64,000 bases of DNA from Peptostreptococcaceae bacterium oral taxon 113 str. W5053 (lineage in GTDB: Bacteria; Bacillota; Clostridia; Tissierellales; Peptoniphilaceae). Below the pieces are notes generated by a model. It made no database searches and had not been told where the DNA came from. It saw only the letters and a list, made by a program, of their open reading frames with translations. How positions within the stretch are numbered: the first letter of the stretch is position 1; every line of letters starts with the position of its first letter. The stretch spans positions 16,618 through 80,617 of the forward strand of contig KI259798.1 of the NCBI GenBank assembly GCA_000467935.1. The letters are read 5' to 3'. The translations under genes and the position numbers were made by a program. This document shows, in pieces, positions 45,878 to 55,026 of this stretch.

Positions 45878-46942
45878 ATGGAACATCAGAAAAAAATAAC
45901 AGGTTTAATCTCCCTGGCATCCTATTTGTTCAGTGTGATTTTTATCGCAATAGGCTTTTTCGTTGGACTTCGTGGCGCCAAAACCATGGAGATCTTTGAT
46001 AAATTTCCCGGGTTGATTACCCCCGTGAAATATGTAGTGTGGATTTGGATTCCAATTTGGCTTTTGCTGGGCGTTTATGCACTATTTCAACTGTTCACTC
46101 AACCCAAAAACGCTCATCAAAACTTTTATAGTTTACGCAATTTTTTTATCGTGGGTAATATTCTTACCGTGCTTTGGATTTTAAGCTGGCATTTGAATAG
46201 AACCCTTTGGTCTTTTATCTTTTCGGTTTTGCTTTTGGCAATCACTTCCCTTCAGTTAAATGTAGCGGGACACCTGGCTAAAACCGAGAGAAATATGACT
46301 TGGATGCCTGCGGTCTTTGGAATGAATTTGGGTTTGATCGTATTTTTAGTGGCGGAAAATCTCTCCGCTATGCTTAAATCTATGGGGCTGCCTACACAAA
46401 GCTCGCAACTTTTTGCCGTTTTGTTTTTGGCATTGATCACACTGTTCGGGCTGTTCTTTATCATCGGCAATCGGGAATTCTTTTTTGGACTGGTGATTCT
46501 ATGGGGGCTTACAGGTGTACTTTTGAAACATATTTTTGTTTATAAAGCCGCCTATAAGATCGTGCTGACGGTCAATTTTCTGCTGATTGGTCTTATGCTT
46601 GTATCTATGATCAATCTGATACAGGGAAATAGACGAAAGAAAAAAGAGAAGAAACGAAGGCGAAAACGTTCCGTTCCGTCTCAGGAAGCCGAAAGAGAGA
46701 AAGAACAATGGATGGATAGAAAAGAAGAACCGAAAATTTCCGACACCGAAGACGAAAAGACCGTGAAAGAGAGTGCCGTTCCCGAAATGCAAAAACCGAT
46801 TTCTTCAGAGGATTCCGATTTCAATGCATCTTCTTTTAAGGAGACGGAATTAAAATCGGTACAGACGGAAACAGAAGAGGAAAGGATACAGACGAACGAA
46901 GAAAAGAATTCGGATGTTGACACGGATTCTATTTCAATGTAA
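45878..46942 (+). CDS. Polytopic membrane protein with charged C-terminal tail
   Basis: A 354-residue protein with about eight membrane helices in residues 8-250, followed by a very basic run (RRKKKEKKRRRKR, about 252-266) and then about 85 acidic, Ser/Thr/Glu-rich residues. The VVWIWIPIWLLLGVYALFQLF segment slightly recalls TspO-like sensory proteins, but I do not assign a family. The positive run suggests the tail is cytoplasmic. The start at 45878 follows GGAGG; an open frame from 45833 has no site. The gene lies between addA and the threonine-operon leader. Function unknown. Confidence 0.78.
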   Translation: MEHQKKITGLISLASYLFSVIFIAIGFFVGLRGAKTMEIFDKFPGLITPVKYVVWIWIPIWLLLGVYALFQLFTQPKNAHQNFYSLRNFFIVGNILTVLWILSWHLNRTLWSFIFSVLLLAITSLQLNVAGHLAKTERNMTWMPAVFGMNLGLIVFLVAENLSAMLKSMGLPTQSSQLFAVLFLALITLFGLFFIIGNREFFFGLVILWGLTGVLLKHIFVYKAAYKIVLTVNFLLIGLMLVSMINLIQGNRRKKKEKKRRRKRSVPSQEAEREKEQWMDRKEEPKISDTEDEKTVKESAVPEMQKPISSEDSDFNASSFKETELKSVQTETEEERIQTNEEKNSDVDTDSISM

Positions 46943-46950
46943 AATGATAA

Positions 46951-47167
46951 AAAGCTTTGAAAAGGAAGAGTATCTTTTAAACAGCTGTCAGAGAGAAAAG
47001 TTCGTAGGCTGCAAAACTTTTTCGGTATGCAAAAGAGAAGACCGCCTTCAAGCTCACTTTTGAAATCATAGTAGAAAGTTGCGGTGGAGTCCGTTATCGC
47101 CATGAAGAGATTCATTAGGTGGAAAGCGAGTATGCACTCGTCCTGTTTGAGGACGGGTGCTTTTTTT
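46951..47167 (+). promoter_or_regulatory. T-box leader, apparent threonine specifier
   Basis: A tRNA-sensing T-box riboswitch upstream of lysC. Stem I shows AGTA (46969-46972) opposite a loop containing ACC (47041-47043), flanked by GAAG/CTTC and TCTTTT/AAAAGA helices. The apical part has AGAGAG (46990-46995) and GTAGGCTGCAA. The antiterminator is AGG (47117-47119), TGGAAAG bulge, CGAG, then CTCGTCCT. ACC is a Thr codon, fitting the threonine operon. The T-box reads TGGAAAG rather than the usual TGGNACC; the A would pair with a tRNA having U73. Confidence 0.85.
47134..47167 (+). terminator. T-box terminator
   Basis: GCACTCGTCCT (47134-47144) pairs with AGGACGGGTGC (47150-47160), one G-U pair included, followed by seven T residues. 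Its left arm CTCGTCCT is shared with the antiterminator, giving the on/off switch. Confidence 0.9.
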
Positions 47168-47182
47168 AGTAGGAGGATTAGG

Positions 47183-48499
47183 ATGAAAATTGTTGCAAAA
47201 TTCGGAGGAAGCTCCTTAGCTGGAGCGGAAGTTTTTAAAAAAGTAAAAGCCATTGTGCAAGAGAATAAACCGGTCGTGGTTGTGCCGTCCGCCCCGGGAA
47301 AGTCTCACTCGAAAGGTCATAAGATCACGGATTTATTGTATATGTGCCATCAATTGGCCAGCCATAATTTAAATTTCGATGAAGTCTTCATTCATATCGA
47401 AACGCGTTACAAAACCATTGTAGAGGATTTAGCTTTAAAGATTTCCATAGATCAAGTGCTGACTGAAGTCAAAACTTCTATCGCAGGAGGAGGATCCAGA
47501 GATTATTGTGCCAGTCGGGGAGAGTATATCAACGGATTGATTTTGGCAGAATATCTCGGCTACAATTTTGTCGATTCCAAGGATATTATTCGTATAAAAA
47601 ACGGTCATTGGGATATGGAGGAAACGAAGAAATTGGTTGATGAAAAGTTGGCAAATCAATTACCGGCAGTGGTTCCCGGCTTTTACGGTTCGGATTCGGA
47701 AGGAGATATCGTCACCTTCTCCCGAGGCGGCAGTGACATCACCGGTTCCATCGTGTCCAATTGTTTGGATGCGGATTTATATGAAAACTGGACGGATGTT
47801 TCCGGATTTTTGGTGGCGGATCCGGGGATTGTAAAAAATCCGAAACCCATTCACAGAGTAAGCTATCGGGAGCTTCGGGAGTTAAGCTATATGGGGGCGA
47901 TGGTTTTACACGAAGAGGCGATTTTTCCCGTGCGATTAAAACAAATCCCCATTCACATTCGCAACACCAATCATCCGGAAGATGAAGGAACTTATATCGT
48001 TCCCGAATTGGGGGAAAAAGATAAAAACTTGGTGACAGGGATTGCCGGCAAAAAAGATTTTATGACCTTTACCGTAGAAAAAACATTTCTTTCCGAAGAA
48101 TTGGGATTTTTCCGGCGTCTTGCCAGTGTCTTTGAAACCAATCATATTTCCATTGCCCATATTCCTTCGGGCATGGATAATGTTTCCGTTATTGTAGCGG
48201 AAAGCGCGGTAGCCGGAAAAGAAAAAAAAATTAAAGAAGAAATATCCATTTATTGTGAACCGGACAGCATTCAAACCTCTTATCATATGGCATTGATTGC
48301 CGTGGTAGGACGAAAAATGATTTCCACCAAAGGAGTCTCGGCAAAAATATTCACGGCATTAGCTCGGCAGGGAATCAATGTGCGTATGATTATTCAGGGA
48401 GCCAGCGAATTAAATATTGTCATCGGTGTGGAAAATGAAGATTTTGAAGAAGCCATTCGAAGTATTTACAATGCATTTTATAAGGAGGATAAAGCATGA
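47183..48499 (+). CDS. lysC: Aspartate kinase
   Basis: A 438-residue aspartokinase that phosphorylates aspartate, the first step towards threonine, methionine and lysine. The kinase core starts KIVAKFGGSSLAG and includes VVVPSAPGK and FSRGGSDITG. The C-terminal third carries two ACT domains (FMTFTVEKTFL and IAVVGRKMISTKGVSAKIFTAL), the usual site of feedback inhibition. The start at 47183 follows AGGAGG; an open frame from 47084 runs back through the T-box and is not used. It is first in lysC-asd-hom-thrC-thrB, so its product is probably dedicated to threonine. Confidence 0.96.
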   Translation: MKIVAKFGGSSLAGAEVFKKVKAIVQENKPVVVVPSAPGKSHSKGHKITDLLYMCHQLASHNLNFDEVFIHIETRYKTIVEDLALKISIDQVLTEVKTSIAGGGSRDYCASRGEYINGLILAEYLGYNFVDSKDIIRIKNGHWDMEETKKLVDEKLANQLPAVVPGFYGSDSEGDIVTFSRGGSDITGSIVSNCLDADLYENWTDVSGFLVADPGIVKNPKPIHRVSYRELRELSYMGAMVLHEEAIFPVRLKQIPIHIRNTNHPEDEGTYIVPELGEKDKNLVTGIAGKKDFMTFTVEKTFLSEELGFFRRLASVFETNHISIAHIPSGMDNVSVIVAESAVAGKEKKIKEEISIYCEPDSIQTSYHMALIAVVGRKMISTKGVSAKIFTALARQGINVRMIIQGASELNIVIGVENEDFEEAIRSIYNAFYKEDKA

Positions 48500-49482
48500 G
48501 AGATTATATTGTAGCGGTTGTGGGGGCAACCGGTTTGGTCGGAAATACCATTTTAAAAGTATTGGAAGAAAGAAGTTTTCCCATCAAGCGCCTGCTTCCC
48601 TTGGCTTCCGAGAGAAGTGCGGGTAAATTTGTTCATTTTCAGGGAGAGCGTATCCCGGTGAAAGTGTTAACCAAAAATTCCTTTAGAGGTGTAGATTTTG
48701 CTTTTTTTGCTGCGGGAGGTTCCGTCAGCAAAGCCTTTGTACCTTATGCGGTGAAATCGGGCGCTATGGTTATCGACAATTCCAGTGAGTTTCGCATGGA
48801 CCCGGAAGTGCCTTTGATTGTGCCCGAGGTCAACGGAGAGGACGTCCTCTTTGAAAAAGGCATTATCGCCAATCCCAATTGTTCTACAATCCAATGCATG
48901 AGTGCTCTGTATTGCATTCAGGAAGTGGCGGGTTTAAAGCGTATCGTCTACTCCTCCTATCAATCCTGTTCCGGCAGCGGAATGAAAGGGCTTAGAGATT
49001 TGGATGAAGGGCGCTATGAGTTTTATCCTTATCCCATTCGAGGAAACATCCTGCCTCATATCGACGCTTTTTTGGACAACGGATACACCAAAGAAGAAAT
49101 GAAGATGATCAATGAAACCAAGAAAATTTTACATGACGACGATTTGAAAATCACGGCGACCACCGCTCGTGTACCGGTGCGCTTTTCCCATTGCGTCAGC
49201 ATCAATGTGGAAACGGAAAAGGATTTTGATTTGGAGAAGATTCGACAAAAAATGGACGATTTTCCCGAACTGGTTCTATGGGATGAGCCCGCCAGAAATA
49301 AATATCCTCTGCCTTTACAAGTGGAAGGACGGGACGAAGTCTATGTAGGGCGTATCCGTCGGGATGAAAGCCTGGAACACGGACTGAATCTTTGGACCGT
49401 AGCCGACAATATCCGAAAAGGCGCAGCCACCAATGCGGTGGAAATCGGATTGGAATGCATCAAAAGGGGGGTTGTGGAATGA
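48496..49482 (+). CDS. asd: Aspartate-semialdehyde dehydrogenase
   Basis: A 328-residue NADPH enzyme that makes aspartate semialdehyde from aspartyl phosphate. It has the nucleotide-binding start VAVVGATGLVGNTILKVL, the catalytic cysteine in IIANPNCSTIQ, and VPVRFSHCVSINVE near the C terminus. Its ATG overlaps the lysC stop (ATGA), with AAGGAGG upstream. hom starts at its stop codon. Length is normal. Confidence 0.96.
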   Translation: MRDYIVAVVGATGLVGNTILKVLEERSFPIKRLLPLASERSAGKFVHFQGERIPVKVLTKNSFRGVDFAFFAAGGSVSKAFVPYAVKSGAMVIDNSSEFRMDPEVPLIVPEVNGEDVLFEKGIIANPNCSTIQCMSALYCIQEVAGLKRIVYSSYQSCSGSGMKGLRDLDEGRYEFYPYPIRGNILPHIDAFLDNGYTKEEMKMINETKKILHDDDLKITATTARVPVRFSHCVSINVETEKDFDLEKIRQKMDDFPELVLWDEPARNKYPLPLQVEGRDEVYVGRIRRDESLEHGLNLWTVADNIRKGAATNAVEIGLECIKRGVVE

Positions 49483-50612
49483 TCGGACTTTTAGGATTTG
49501 GAACCGTCGGACAAGGGGTTTGGGAGATTTTGGGAAAAAATCAATTCCCCTATGCCGTAAAAAAGATTTTGATTCGAAATTTAAAGAAAGAACGCCCGGG
49601 TATGGAGGATAAAAAAATCTTCACCGATAATCCGGAAGAAATTTTGGAAGATAAGGAGATTCGCATTATTTTGGAATGCACCGGTGACGACAGGGCATAT
49701 AATTGGATCAAAAAAGCCTTCGAATTGGGAAAAGATGTGGTCACCGCCAATAAAAAGGTGGTCTCCGAACACTTTGAAGAATTGTCCGCCTTGGCGGAGG
49801 AAAAAGGATGTGCCTTTTTGTATGAAGCCTCCGTAGCGGCAGGTACTTTTTTATTAAAACCTCTTAAGGAAGAAAAAAAGTGGAGCGAAATCTCTCAAGT
49901 GGAGGGCATTTTAAACGGTACCAGCAATTTTATCTTGACGAAAATGCAAAACAAATCCTATGAAGAAGCGTTGAAAGAAGCCCAAGATTCGGGCTACGCG
50001 GAAGAAGACCCTTCCGCCGATGTCAAGGGTTTGGATGCCATGCGAAAACTTCGCATTTTTTCCACATTGGCTTTCGGAGGAAAAGTGGGAGAGGAAGATA
50101 TCTTCACCTTGGGAATTCAAAATTTGGAGAAAAAAGACTTGGATTTTTTTAAGGAACAAGGCTATGGCGTCAAGCTCTTGGCAAAGGGGGTGAAAAGAGG
50201 CGACGAAGTTACCGCTTATGTGATGCCTACGGCGATTCCTCTTTGCCGTACTGTGGCTCGTATAGACGGAACTCGTAATCTCGGCTCCTTTACCTCGACA
50301 AACGGAGGTCAATATGTGTTTGAAGGCTTAGGAGCGGGAAAACTGCCCACGGCGGGCGCCATGTTAAGAGATACGGCGGATATCTTGGAGAAACGATGTT
50401 CCAAAAAAAATCCCTTGGGGCAAGAAAAACTATCCCTCAAGCAAGCACGGGGACAGGTTTATTTTCGTTTTCACGACAGGGAAGAAGAGGCTTGGAAGAC
50501 TTTGGCAAAAGGGCCTTGGGGGGAAGGCTATATCAGCATTCCGGTGGACTTGGAAAAATTTTCCGATTTTCCGGGTACGGTGATTTTATTGGAGGATGAA
50601 CATGCTTTATAA
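49479..50612 (+). CDS. hom: Homoserine dehydrogenase (short form)
   Basis: A 377-residue NAD(P)-dependent enzyme converting aspartate semialdehyde to homoserine. The Rossmann start is IGLLGFGTVGQGVWEIL; catalytic-domain motifs are VVTANKKVVSEH, EASVAAG, GILNGTSNFILTKM and DVKGLDAMRKLRIFSTLAFG. The typical C-terminal ACT regulatory domain is not recognisable; the last about 50 residues (YFRFHDREEEAWKTL to the end) may be a remnant. Feedback by threonine may therefore act elsewhere, for example at LysC or through the T-box. Start overlaps asd (ATGA). Confidence 0.94.
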   Translation: MIGLLGFGTVGQGVWEILGKNQFPYAVKKILIRNLKKERPGMEDKKIFTDNPEEILEDKEIRIILECTGDDRAYNWIKKAFELGKDVVTANKKVVSEHFEELSALAEEKGCAFLYEASVAAGTFLLKPLKEEKKWSEISQVEGILNGTSNFILTKMQNKSYEEALKEAQDSGYAEEDPSADVKGLDAMRKLRIFSTLAFGGKVGEEDIFTLGIQNLEKKDLDFFKEQGYGVKLLAKGVKRGDEVTAYVMPTAIPLCRTVARIDGTRNLGSFTSTNGGQYVFEGLGAGKLPTAGAMLRDTADILEKRCSKKNPLGQEKLSLKQARGQVYFRFHDREEEAWKTLAKGPWGEGYISIPVDLEKFSDFPGTVILLEDEHAL

Positions 50613-52032
50613 AAGTACCCGGGGAGGCGAAGAAGTTTCTCTGAAGCAGGCGGTATTACAAGGTCCCGCCAAAGACGGCGGGCTTTTTGTGCCGGAAAAA
50701 TTTCCTCATCTGTCATGGCAGGATTGGGTGAATTTATCCTATAAAGAAGTGGCAAAAAAAGTTCTATCTCTATTCTTTGACGAAGAGTGGGATTTGACTA
50801 CAATTTTAAACGCCTATGATGACAAATTTCCGGAGGAAGTGGTCAAGCTGAGAAAAGCGGAAGCCGGAACCATTTTGGAACTTTTTCATGGACCGACCGC
50901 CGCCTTTAAAGACATGGCTCTTGCTTTGCTGCCGGGATTTTTGTCCCAAGGAGCGGCTAAAGAGGGAAAGAGAGTGCGAGTGCTTACCGCCACCTCCGGC
51001 GATACGGGCAAAGCCGCATTGGAGGGCTTTCGGGACATCCCCGGTACGGAGATTGCAGTCTTTTATCCCCATGGGGGAGTCAGTCCGGTACAAGCCCTGC
51101 AAATGCAGACACAAGAGGGCGGCAATGTAAAGGTGTACGGGGTTCACGGCAATTTTGACCATGCCCAGCGAGGGGTCAAAGAGATTTTGAACGATGAAAA
51201 GCTCCGGGAAAGAATGGCGGGGAAAAACCTTATTTTTTCTTCTGCCAATTCCATCAACATCGGTCGCCTTTTGCCTCAAATCGTCTATTATGTCTACGGC
51301 TATCTCGGAATGGTAAAAAACGGAGAAATACAGGCGAGGGAAAAAATTCACGTCAGCGTTCCCACGGGAAATTTCGGCAATATTTTGGCGGCTTATTATG
51401 CCAAACAAATGGGACTTCCCATTGACAAACTCATTGCCGTAAGCAACGACAATCGGGTATTAACCGACTTTTTCAAGCAGGGAAACTATGATGCCAATCG
51501 TCCTTTAATCCTGACCTCCTCCCCCTCTATGGATATTTTGATTTCCAGCAATTTGGAGCGATTACTCTATCATTTAAGCGCAGAGGATACGGCTTTGATT
51601 CAAAAAGTGATGAGGGATTTAAAAGAAAAAGGAAGGTATAATTGGAAGCTTGAAAATTGTGGGGAATTTATTTCCTATTCTTTCGGTGAAAGAGAATGTG
51701 GACAATGGATAAAAAAACTTTGGGAGCAAAACATTCTGTCCGATCCCCACAGCGCTTTGGCTTATGGCGGAGCGAACAAATACAAAGAAGAACATCGGGA
51801 CGATAGGAAAATTCTTATCGCCGCCACGGCAAGCCCCTTTAAATTTCCGCAAAAAGTATTGGAGTCTTTAGGACAAAGTGCGCCAAAGGACCCTTGGGCG
51901 CAACTGACCCTTTTGGAAGAGTTAAGCGGTTTGTCCATGCCCAAACCCATTGAAGAACTGAAGAAGAAAAAACTGCTTCATCGGGAAGTCATTGAACCGG
52001 AGGAGATGAAAAAGGCGGTGGAATATGATTAA
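50602..52032 (+). CDS. thrC: Threonine synthase
   Basis: A 476-residue PLP enzyme that converts homoserine phosphate to threonine. It is the long form with the N-terminal YKSTRGGEEVSLKQAVLQG segment. The PLP lysine lies in GPTAAFKDMALALLP, and the phosphate-binding motif is TATSGDTGKAAL. The first ATG (50596) is inside the GGAGG spacing, so the ATG at 50602 is preferred. It overlaps hom at the 5' end and thrB at the 3' end by a few bases, indicating a tightly coupled operon. Confidence 0.95.
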   Translation: MLYKSTRGGEEVSLKQAVLQGPAKDGGLFVPEKFPHLSWQDWVNLSYKEVAKKVLSLFFDEEWDLTTILNAYDDKFPEEVVKLRKAEAGTILELFHGPTAAFKDMALALLPGFLSQGAAKEGKRVRVLTATSGDTGKAALEGFRDIPGTEIAVFYPHGGVSPVQALQMQTQEGGNVKVYGVHGNFDHAQRGVKEILNDEKLRERMAGKNLIFSSANSINIGRLLPQIVYYVYGYLGMVKNGEIQAREKIHVSVPTGNFGNILAAYYAKQMGLPIDKLIAVSNDNRVLTDFFKQGNYDANRPLILTSSPSMDILISSNLERLLYHLSAEDTALIQKVMRDLKEKGRYNWKLENCGEFISYSFGERECGQWIKKLWEQNILSDPHSALAYGGANKYKEEHRDDRKILIAATASPFKFPQKVLESLGQSAPKDPWAQLTLLEELSGLSMPKPIEELKKKKLLHREVIEPEEMKKAVEYD

Positions 52033-52867
52033 GATACGGGTACCTGCCACCAGCGCCAATATGGGACCCGGTTTCGACTCCTTGGGAATTGCCCTGAATC
52101 TATACAATACCTACAGTTTTTCTTACGGAGAAGAGGACGGGGAAAAGAGTTTGATGAGAGAGGCCAGCGATTTGGTATTTCAAAGCATAGAAAGGACGCC
52201 GGAGCCGGTTAAAGTGACGGTAGAACGCCAAATTCCCATGTCCAGAGGCTTAGGTTCCTCGGCGGCATGTATCGTCGCCGGCGTGATGGCAGCCAATGTA
52301 TATTTGAATAGTCCTTTGGGATTGACGGAACTTTTGCAATTAGCCACACAGGCGGAAGGACATCCGGACAATGTGGCGCCGGCTCTTTTCGGCGGCATCA
52401 CCGCATCGTTAATGCAAGAGGGGAAAGCCTATACCCAGCGTTTTTTGCCCGGCGAGGACTGGGACTATGTAGCCATGATTCCCGATTTTTATCTGTCCAC
52501 CCGAAAAGCCAGAGAAGTTTTGCCCCGAGAGATCCCCTTTGAGTATGGGGTGTGGAACGCATCCCGAAGCGGCTTTTTGATTTTGGCGCTTATGCACGGA
52601 CGCAAAGACTTGCTGCCTTTGGCATTGGAAGACAGATTGCACGAAAATTATCGGAAAAGCCTGATTCCGGACTTTGATGACATCAAAAAAGCTTTAAGAA
52701 GGACAGGCGAAGAGGCCATCTATCTAAGCGGAGCGGGACCGACGATGCTTTGTATCAGTGAAAATGGGGAACAAATCAAGAAATTGTTTGAACATCTTCC
52801 ACTGAAAAACACATGGAAAGTGAAAATTCTCCATCCGGATTTGGAGGGAGCAAAAATTTTAAGATAG
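52025..52867 (+). CDS. thrB: Homoserine kinase
   Basis: A 280-residue GHMP kinase that phosphorylates homoserine, giving the ThrC substrate. Visible motifs are VPATSANMGPGFDSLGIAL at the N terminus, the ATP loop PMSRGLGSSAACIVAG, and SGAGPTMLCIS near the C terminus. It overlaps thrC by 8 bases and closes the operon; a terminator follows four bases after the stop. Confidence 0.96.
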   Translation: MIKIRVPATSANMGPGFDSLGIALNLYNTYSFSYGEEDGEKSLMREASDLVFQSIERTPEPVKVTVERQIPMSRGLGSSAACIVAGVMAANVYLNSPLGLTELLQLATQAEGHPDNVAPALFGGITASLMQEGKAYTQRFLPGEDWDYVAMIPDFYLSTRKAREVLPREIPFEYGVWNASRSGFLILALMHGRKDLLPLALEDRLHENYRKSLIPDFDDIKKALRRTGEEAIYLSGAGPTMLCISENGEQIKKLFEHLPLKNTWKVKILHPDLEGAKILR

Positions 52868-52870
52868 AGA

Positions 52871-52902
52871 AAAGACTTGGAGAACAATCTTCAAGTCTTT
52901 TT
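52871..52902 (+). terminator. Terminator of the threonine operon
   Basis: AAAGACTTG (52871-52879) pairs with CAAGTCTTT (52892-52900), followed by T residues. Confidence 0.8.
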
Positions 52903-52910
52903 CAGTTCCA

Positions 52911-52940
52911 TTGACGGAAGAGAAGAAAAAAGAGTATGAT
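52911..52940 (+). promoter_or_regulatory. Promoter for deoD
   Basis: TTGACG (52911-52916), 18-base spacer and TATGAT (52935-52940), 48 bases before the deoD start. Confidence 0.55.
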
Positions 52941-52988
52941 AGGGATACAGAAAAAAAGAGAAAATAAATTCTTTAAGGAGGAATTTTT

Positions 52989-53687
52989 ATGAGCACACCC
53001 CACAACAGCGCATTACAAGGACAAATTGCAGAGACCGTATTACTTCCCGGCGATCCCTTACGTGCAAAATTTATTGCGGAAACTTTTTTGGAAGACGCGG
53101 AACAGTTTAATACCGTTCGAAATATGTTCGGCTATACGGGAAACTATAAAGGAAAGAAAATCTCCGTAATGGGAACCGGCATGGGCTGCCCATCCATCGG
53201 CATCTACAGCTATGAACTGATTTCCCATTTCGGCGTCAAAAATTTGGTACGTATCGGTTCCTGTGGTGCATTCAGTGAAGACTTGGAATTGTTCGACATT
53301 GTCATCGGCATGGGTTCATCCACCAATTCCAACTTTGCTACACAATATCATCTGCCGGGCACTTTAAGTGCAACCTGTTCCTATGAGCTCTTAAAGAAGG
53401 CGACACATGTAGCGGCAAAAAAAGGCATTCCCGTTCATGTAGGCGATATTTTCAGCTCCGACATCTTTTATTTTGCCGATCCGGAGGAATGGAAAAAGTG
53501 GGCGCGCATGGGAATTTTAGCTGTGGAAATGGAGAGTTATGCATTGTACTGCAATGCAAAATGGTTGGGAGCCGACGCATTGACCATTTTAACCGTATCC
53601 GACCATTTGGCAACGCACAAAGAAACCACAACGGAGGAAAGAGAAAAGAGCTTTACAAGAATGATGGAGATTGCCTTGGAATTATAA
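52989..53687 (+). CDS. deoD: Purine-nucleoside phosphorylase (DeoD type)
   Basis: A 232-residue hexameric-type phosphorylase that splits purine (deoxy)nucleosides to base and sugar-1-phosphate in salvage. Motifs are LLPGDPLRAKFIAETFL, GTGMGCPSIGIYSYEL, RIGSCGAF and AVEMESYALY, with the catalytic Asp in TVSDHL. Length matches the family. AAGGAGG precedes the ATG. It stands between the threonine and aromatic genes with its own promoter and terminator. Confidence 0.96.
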   Translation: MSTPHNSALQGQIAETVLLPGDPLRAKFIAETFLEDAEQFNTVRNMFGYTGNYKGKKISVMGTGMGCPSIGIYSYELISHFGVKNLVRIGSCGAFSEDLELFDIVIGMGSSTNSNFATQYHLPGTLSATCSYELLKKATHVAAKKGIPVHVGDIFSSDIFYFADPEEWKKWARMGILAVEMESYALYCNAKWLGADALTILTVSDHLATHKETTTEEREKSFTRMMEIALEL

Positions 53688-53694
53688 GTCAAAG

Positions 53695-53728
53695 AGAAAG
53701 GGAATGTCTTCACCGACATTTCTTTTTT
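53695..53728 (+). terminator. Terminator after deoD
   Basis: GGGAATGTC pairs with GACATTTCT (mainly AATGTC at 53703-53708 with GACATT at 53715-53720), followed by a T run. It lies 15 bases before aroA, so readthrough is possible. Confidence 0.55.
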
Positions 53729-53742
53729 GGTAGGTGAACACG

Positions 53743-55026
53743 ATGAATGCAACCATTTTTCCTTCACAATTAAAAGGCACCGTAAAACTGCCTTCCTCCA
53801 AAAGCTTGGTTCATCGACATCTGATTGCCTCTTTTTTGGCGGGAGAAAAACGGGAGATTCCGGTTCGCGGACTTTCTCAAGACATCCTTCACACCATGAA
53901 GGGCTTATATGCTCTGGGTGGAGATTTTTCCATAAAAGATGAAAAGATTTTCTTTCGCGGCAGACGAACCCCTTCTGAAGAGGGAGAAATTTTTTGCGGA
54001 GAATCCGCATCCACCCTGCGTTTTTTGATTCCCCTGGCGGGAGCATTGGGATTGAAACGAGTTTTTGTGATGGAGGACAGTTTGGCGAGACGTCCTCTGA
54101 AACTTTATGAAAAACTTTTGCCCGCACACGGCATCAAGCTGCAAAGAGATGGGAATCGTCTTGAGATTTCAGGAAAATTGACCGGCGGAAATTTTTGTAT
54201 AGACGGCAGTGAAAGCTCCCAATGGGTTACGGGACTTTTAATGAGCCTTCCCCTGTTACAGGAAAACAGCGAAATAGTGGTGGAAAATCCCAGCAGCCAA
54301 AATTATATCGATTTGACCTTGGAACTCTTGGGAGACTGCGGCATTGCCATCCATCGGGCGGAAAACGAGTATGAGATTTTGGGCGGACAAGCCTATCGCA
54401 GCCCCACCCAAACCGTTGCGGAAGATGCGTCGCAAGCCTGTTTTTGGTTTTTGGCGGGACTCTTGGGACACGACATCCGCTTGTCACCATGGGGAGAAGA
54501 TGCCCAGGCGGATCGAAAAGCGTTAAAAGTCTTTGAAACCATGGGACTTCGACTAAAGCGAGAGGAGAAAACCCTGCGTCTGCTCTCTCCAAGGGTGATT
54601 CGACCGGTAAAAGTCTTTGGGGACGAGTTTCCCGACGGCATCCCCCCGTTGGTTTTAGGAGCCGCCTTTGCCAAAGGACAAAGCCGTTTTCAAAAATTGC
54701 ATCGATTGCGAATCAAAGAAAGCGACCGCTTGGAGACTTTGGTCAAAGGGCTTCAAAATTTAAAAGTCAAGGCGGATATTCAAGAAGAAGGCATTATTCT
54801 TCAAGGGGGAGGACTCTCGGGAGGACTTGTTCATACGCAAAAAGACCATCGTATGGTTATGGCATTCGCCATCGGGGCGACCAAAGCCACGGGATCGGTG
54901 AGCCTAAGTGATGGAGAAAGCGTAAAAAAATCCTATCCTGATTTTTGGAGAGATTTTCAGGCAATGGGAGGAAAAGTGATATTTCATGAAGAAAAAGTAA
55001 AGGAATCGAAGGTTTTGAACCTTTGA
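53743..55026 (+). CDS. aroA: EPSP synthase
   Basis: 3-phosphoshikimate 1-carboxyvinyltransferase, the sixth shikimate-pathway step. In 427 residues it shows KLPSSKSLVHRHLIASFL (shikimate site), GESASTLRFLIPLA (PEP loop), SGSSQ-like DGSESSQWVTGLLM and LRIKESDRLETL. The pattern is that of bacterial EPSP synthases. The ATG at 53743 follows TAGGTG; the frame could open at GTG 53734 inside that site. It leads a group of aromatic genes, though aroC has its own promoter. Other shikimate genes are not in the window. Confidence 0.95.
   Translation: MNATIFPSQLKGTVKLPSSKSLVHRHLIASFLAGEKREIPVRGLSQDILHTMKGLYALGGDFSIKDEKIFFRGRRTPSEEGEIFCGESASTLRFLIPLAGALGLKRVFVMEDSLARRPLKLYEKLLPAHGIKLQRDGNRLEISGKLTGGNFCIDGSESSQWVTGLLMSLPLLQENSEIVVENPSSQNYIDLTLELLGDCGIAIHRAENEYEILGGQAYRSPTQTVAEDASQACFWFLAGLLGHDIRLSPWGEDAQADRKALKVFETMGLRLKREEKTLRLLSPRVIRPVKVFGDEFPDGIPPLVLGAAFAKGQSRFQKLHRLRIKESDRLETLVKGLQNLKVKADIQEEGIILQGGGLSGGLVHTQKDHRMVMAFAIGATKATGSVSLSDGESVKKSYPDFWRDFQAMGGKVIFHEEKVKESKVLNL

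Noticed and set aside
46951..47167. Lysine riboswitch upstream of lysC
   Set aside because: The TGG-containing antiterminator, CTCGTCCT/AGGACG switch and AGAGAG apical motif indicate a T-box instead.
50806..51408. 200-codon minus-strand frame over thrC
   Set aside because: Antisense to threonine synthase; shadow frame.
53537..54127. 196-codon minus-strand frame over deoD/aroA
   Set aside because: Antisense to two certain genes; no family features.
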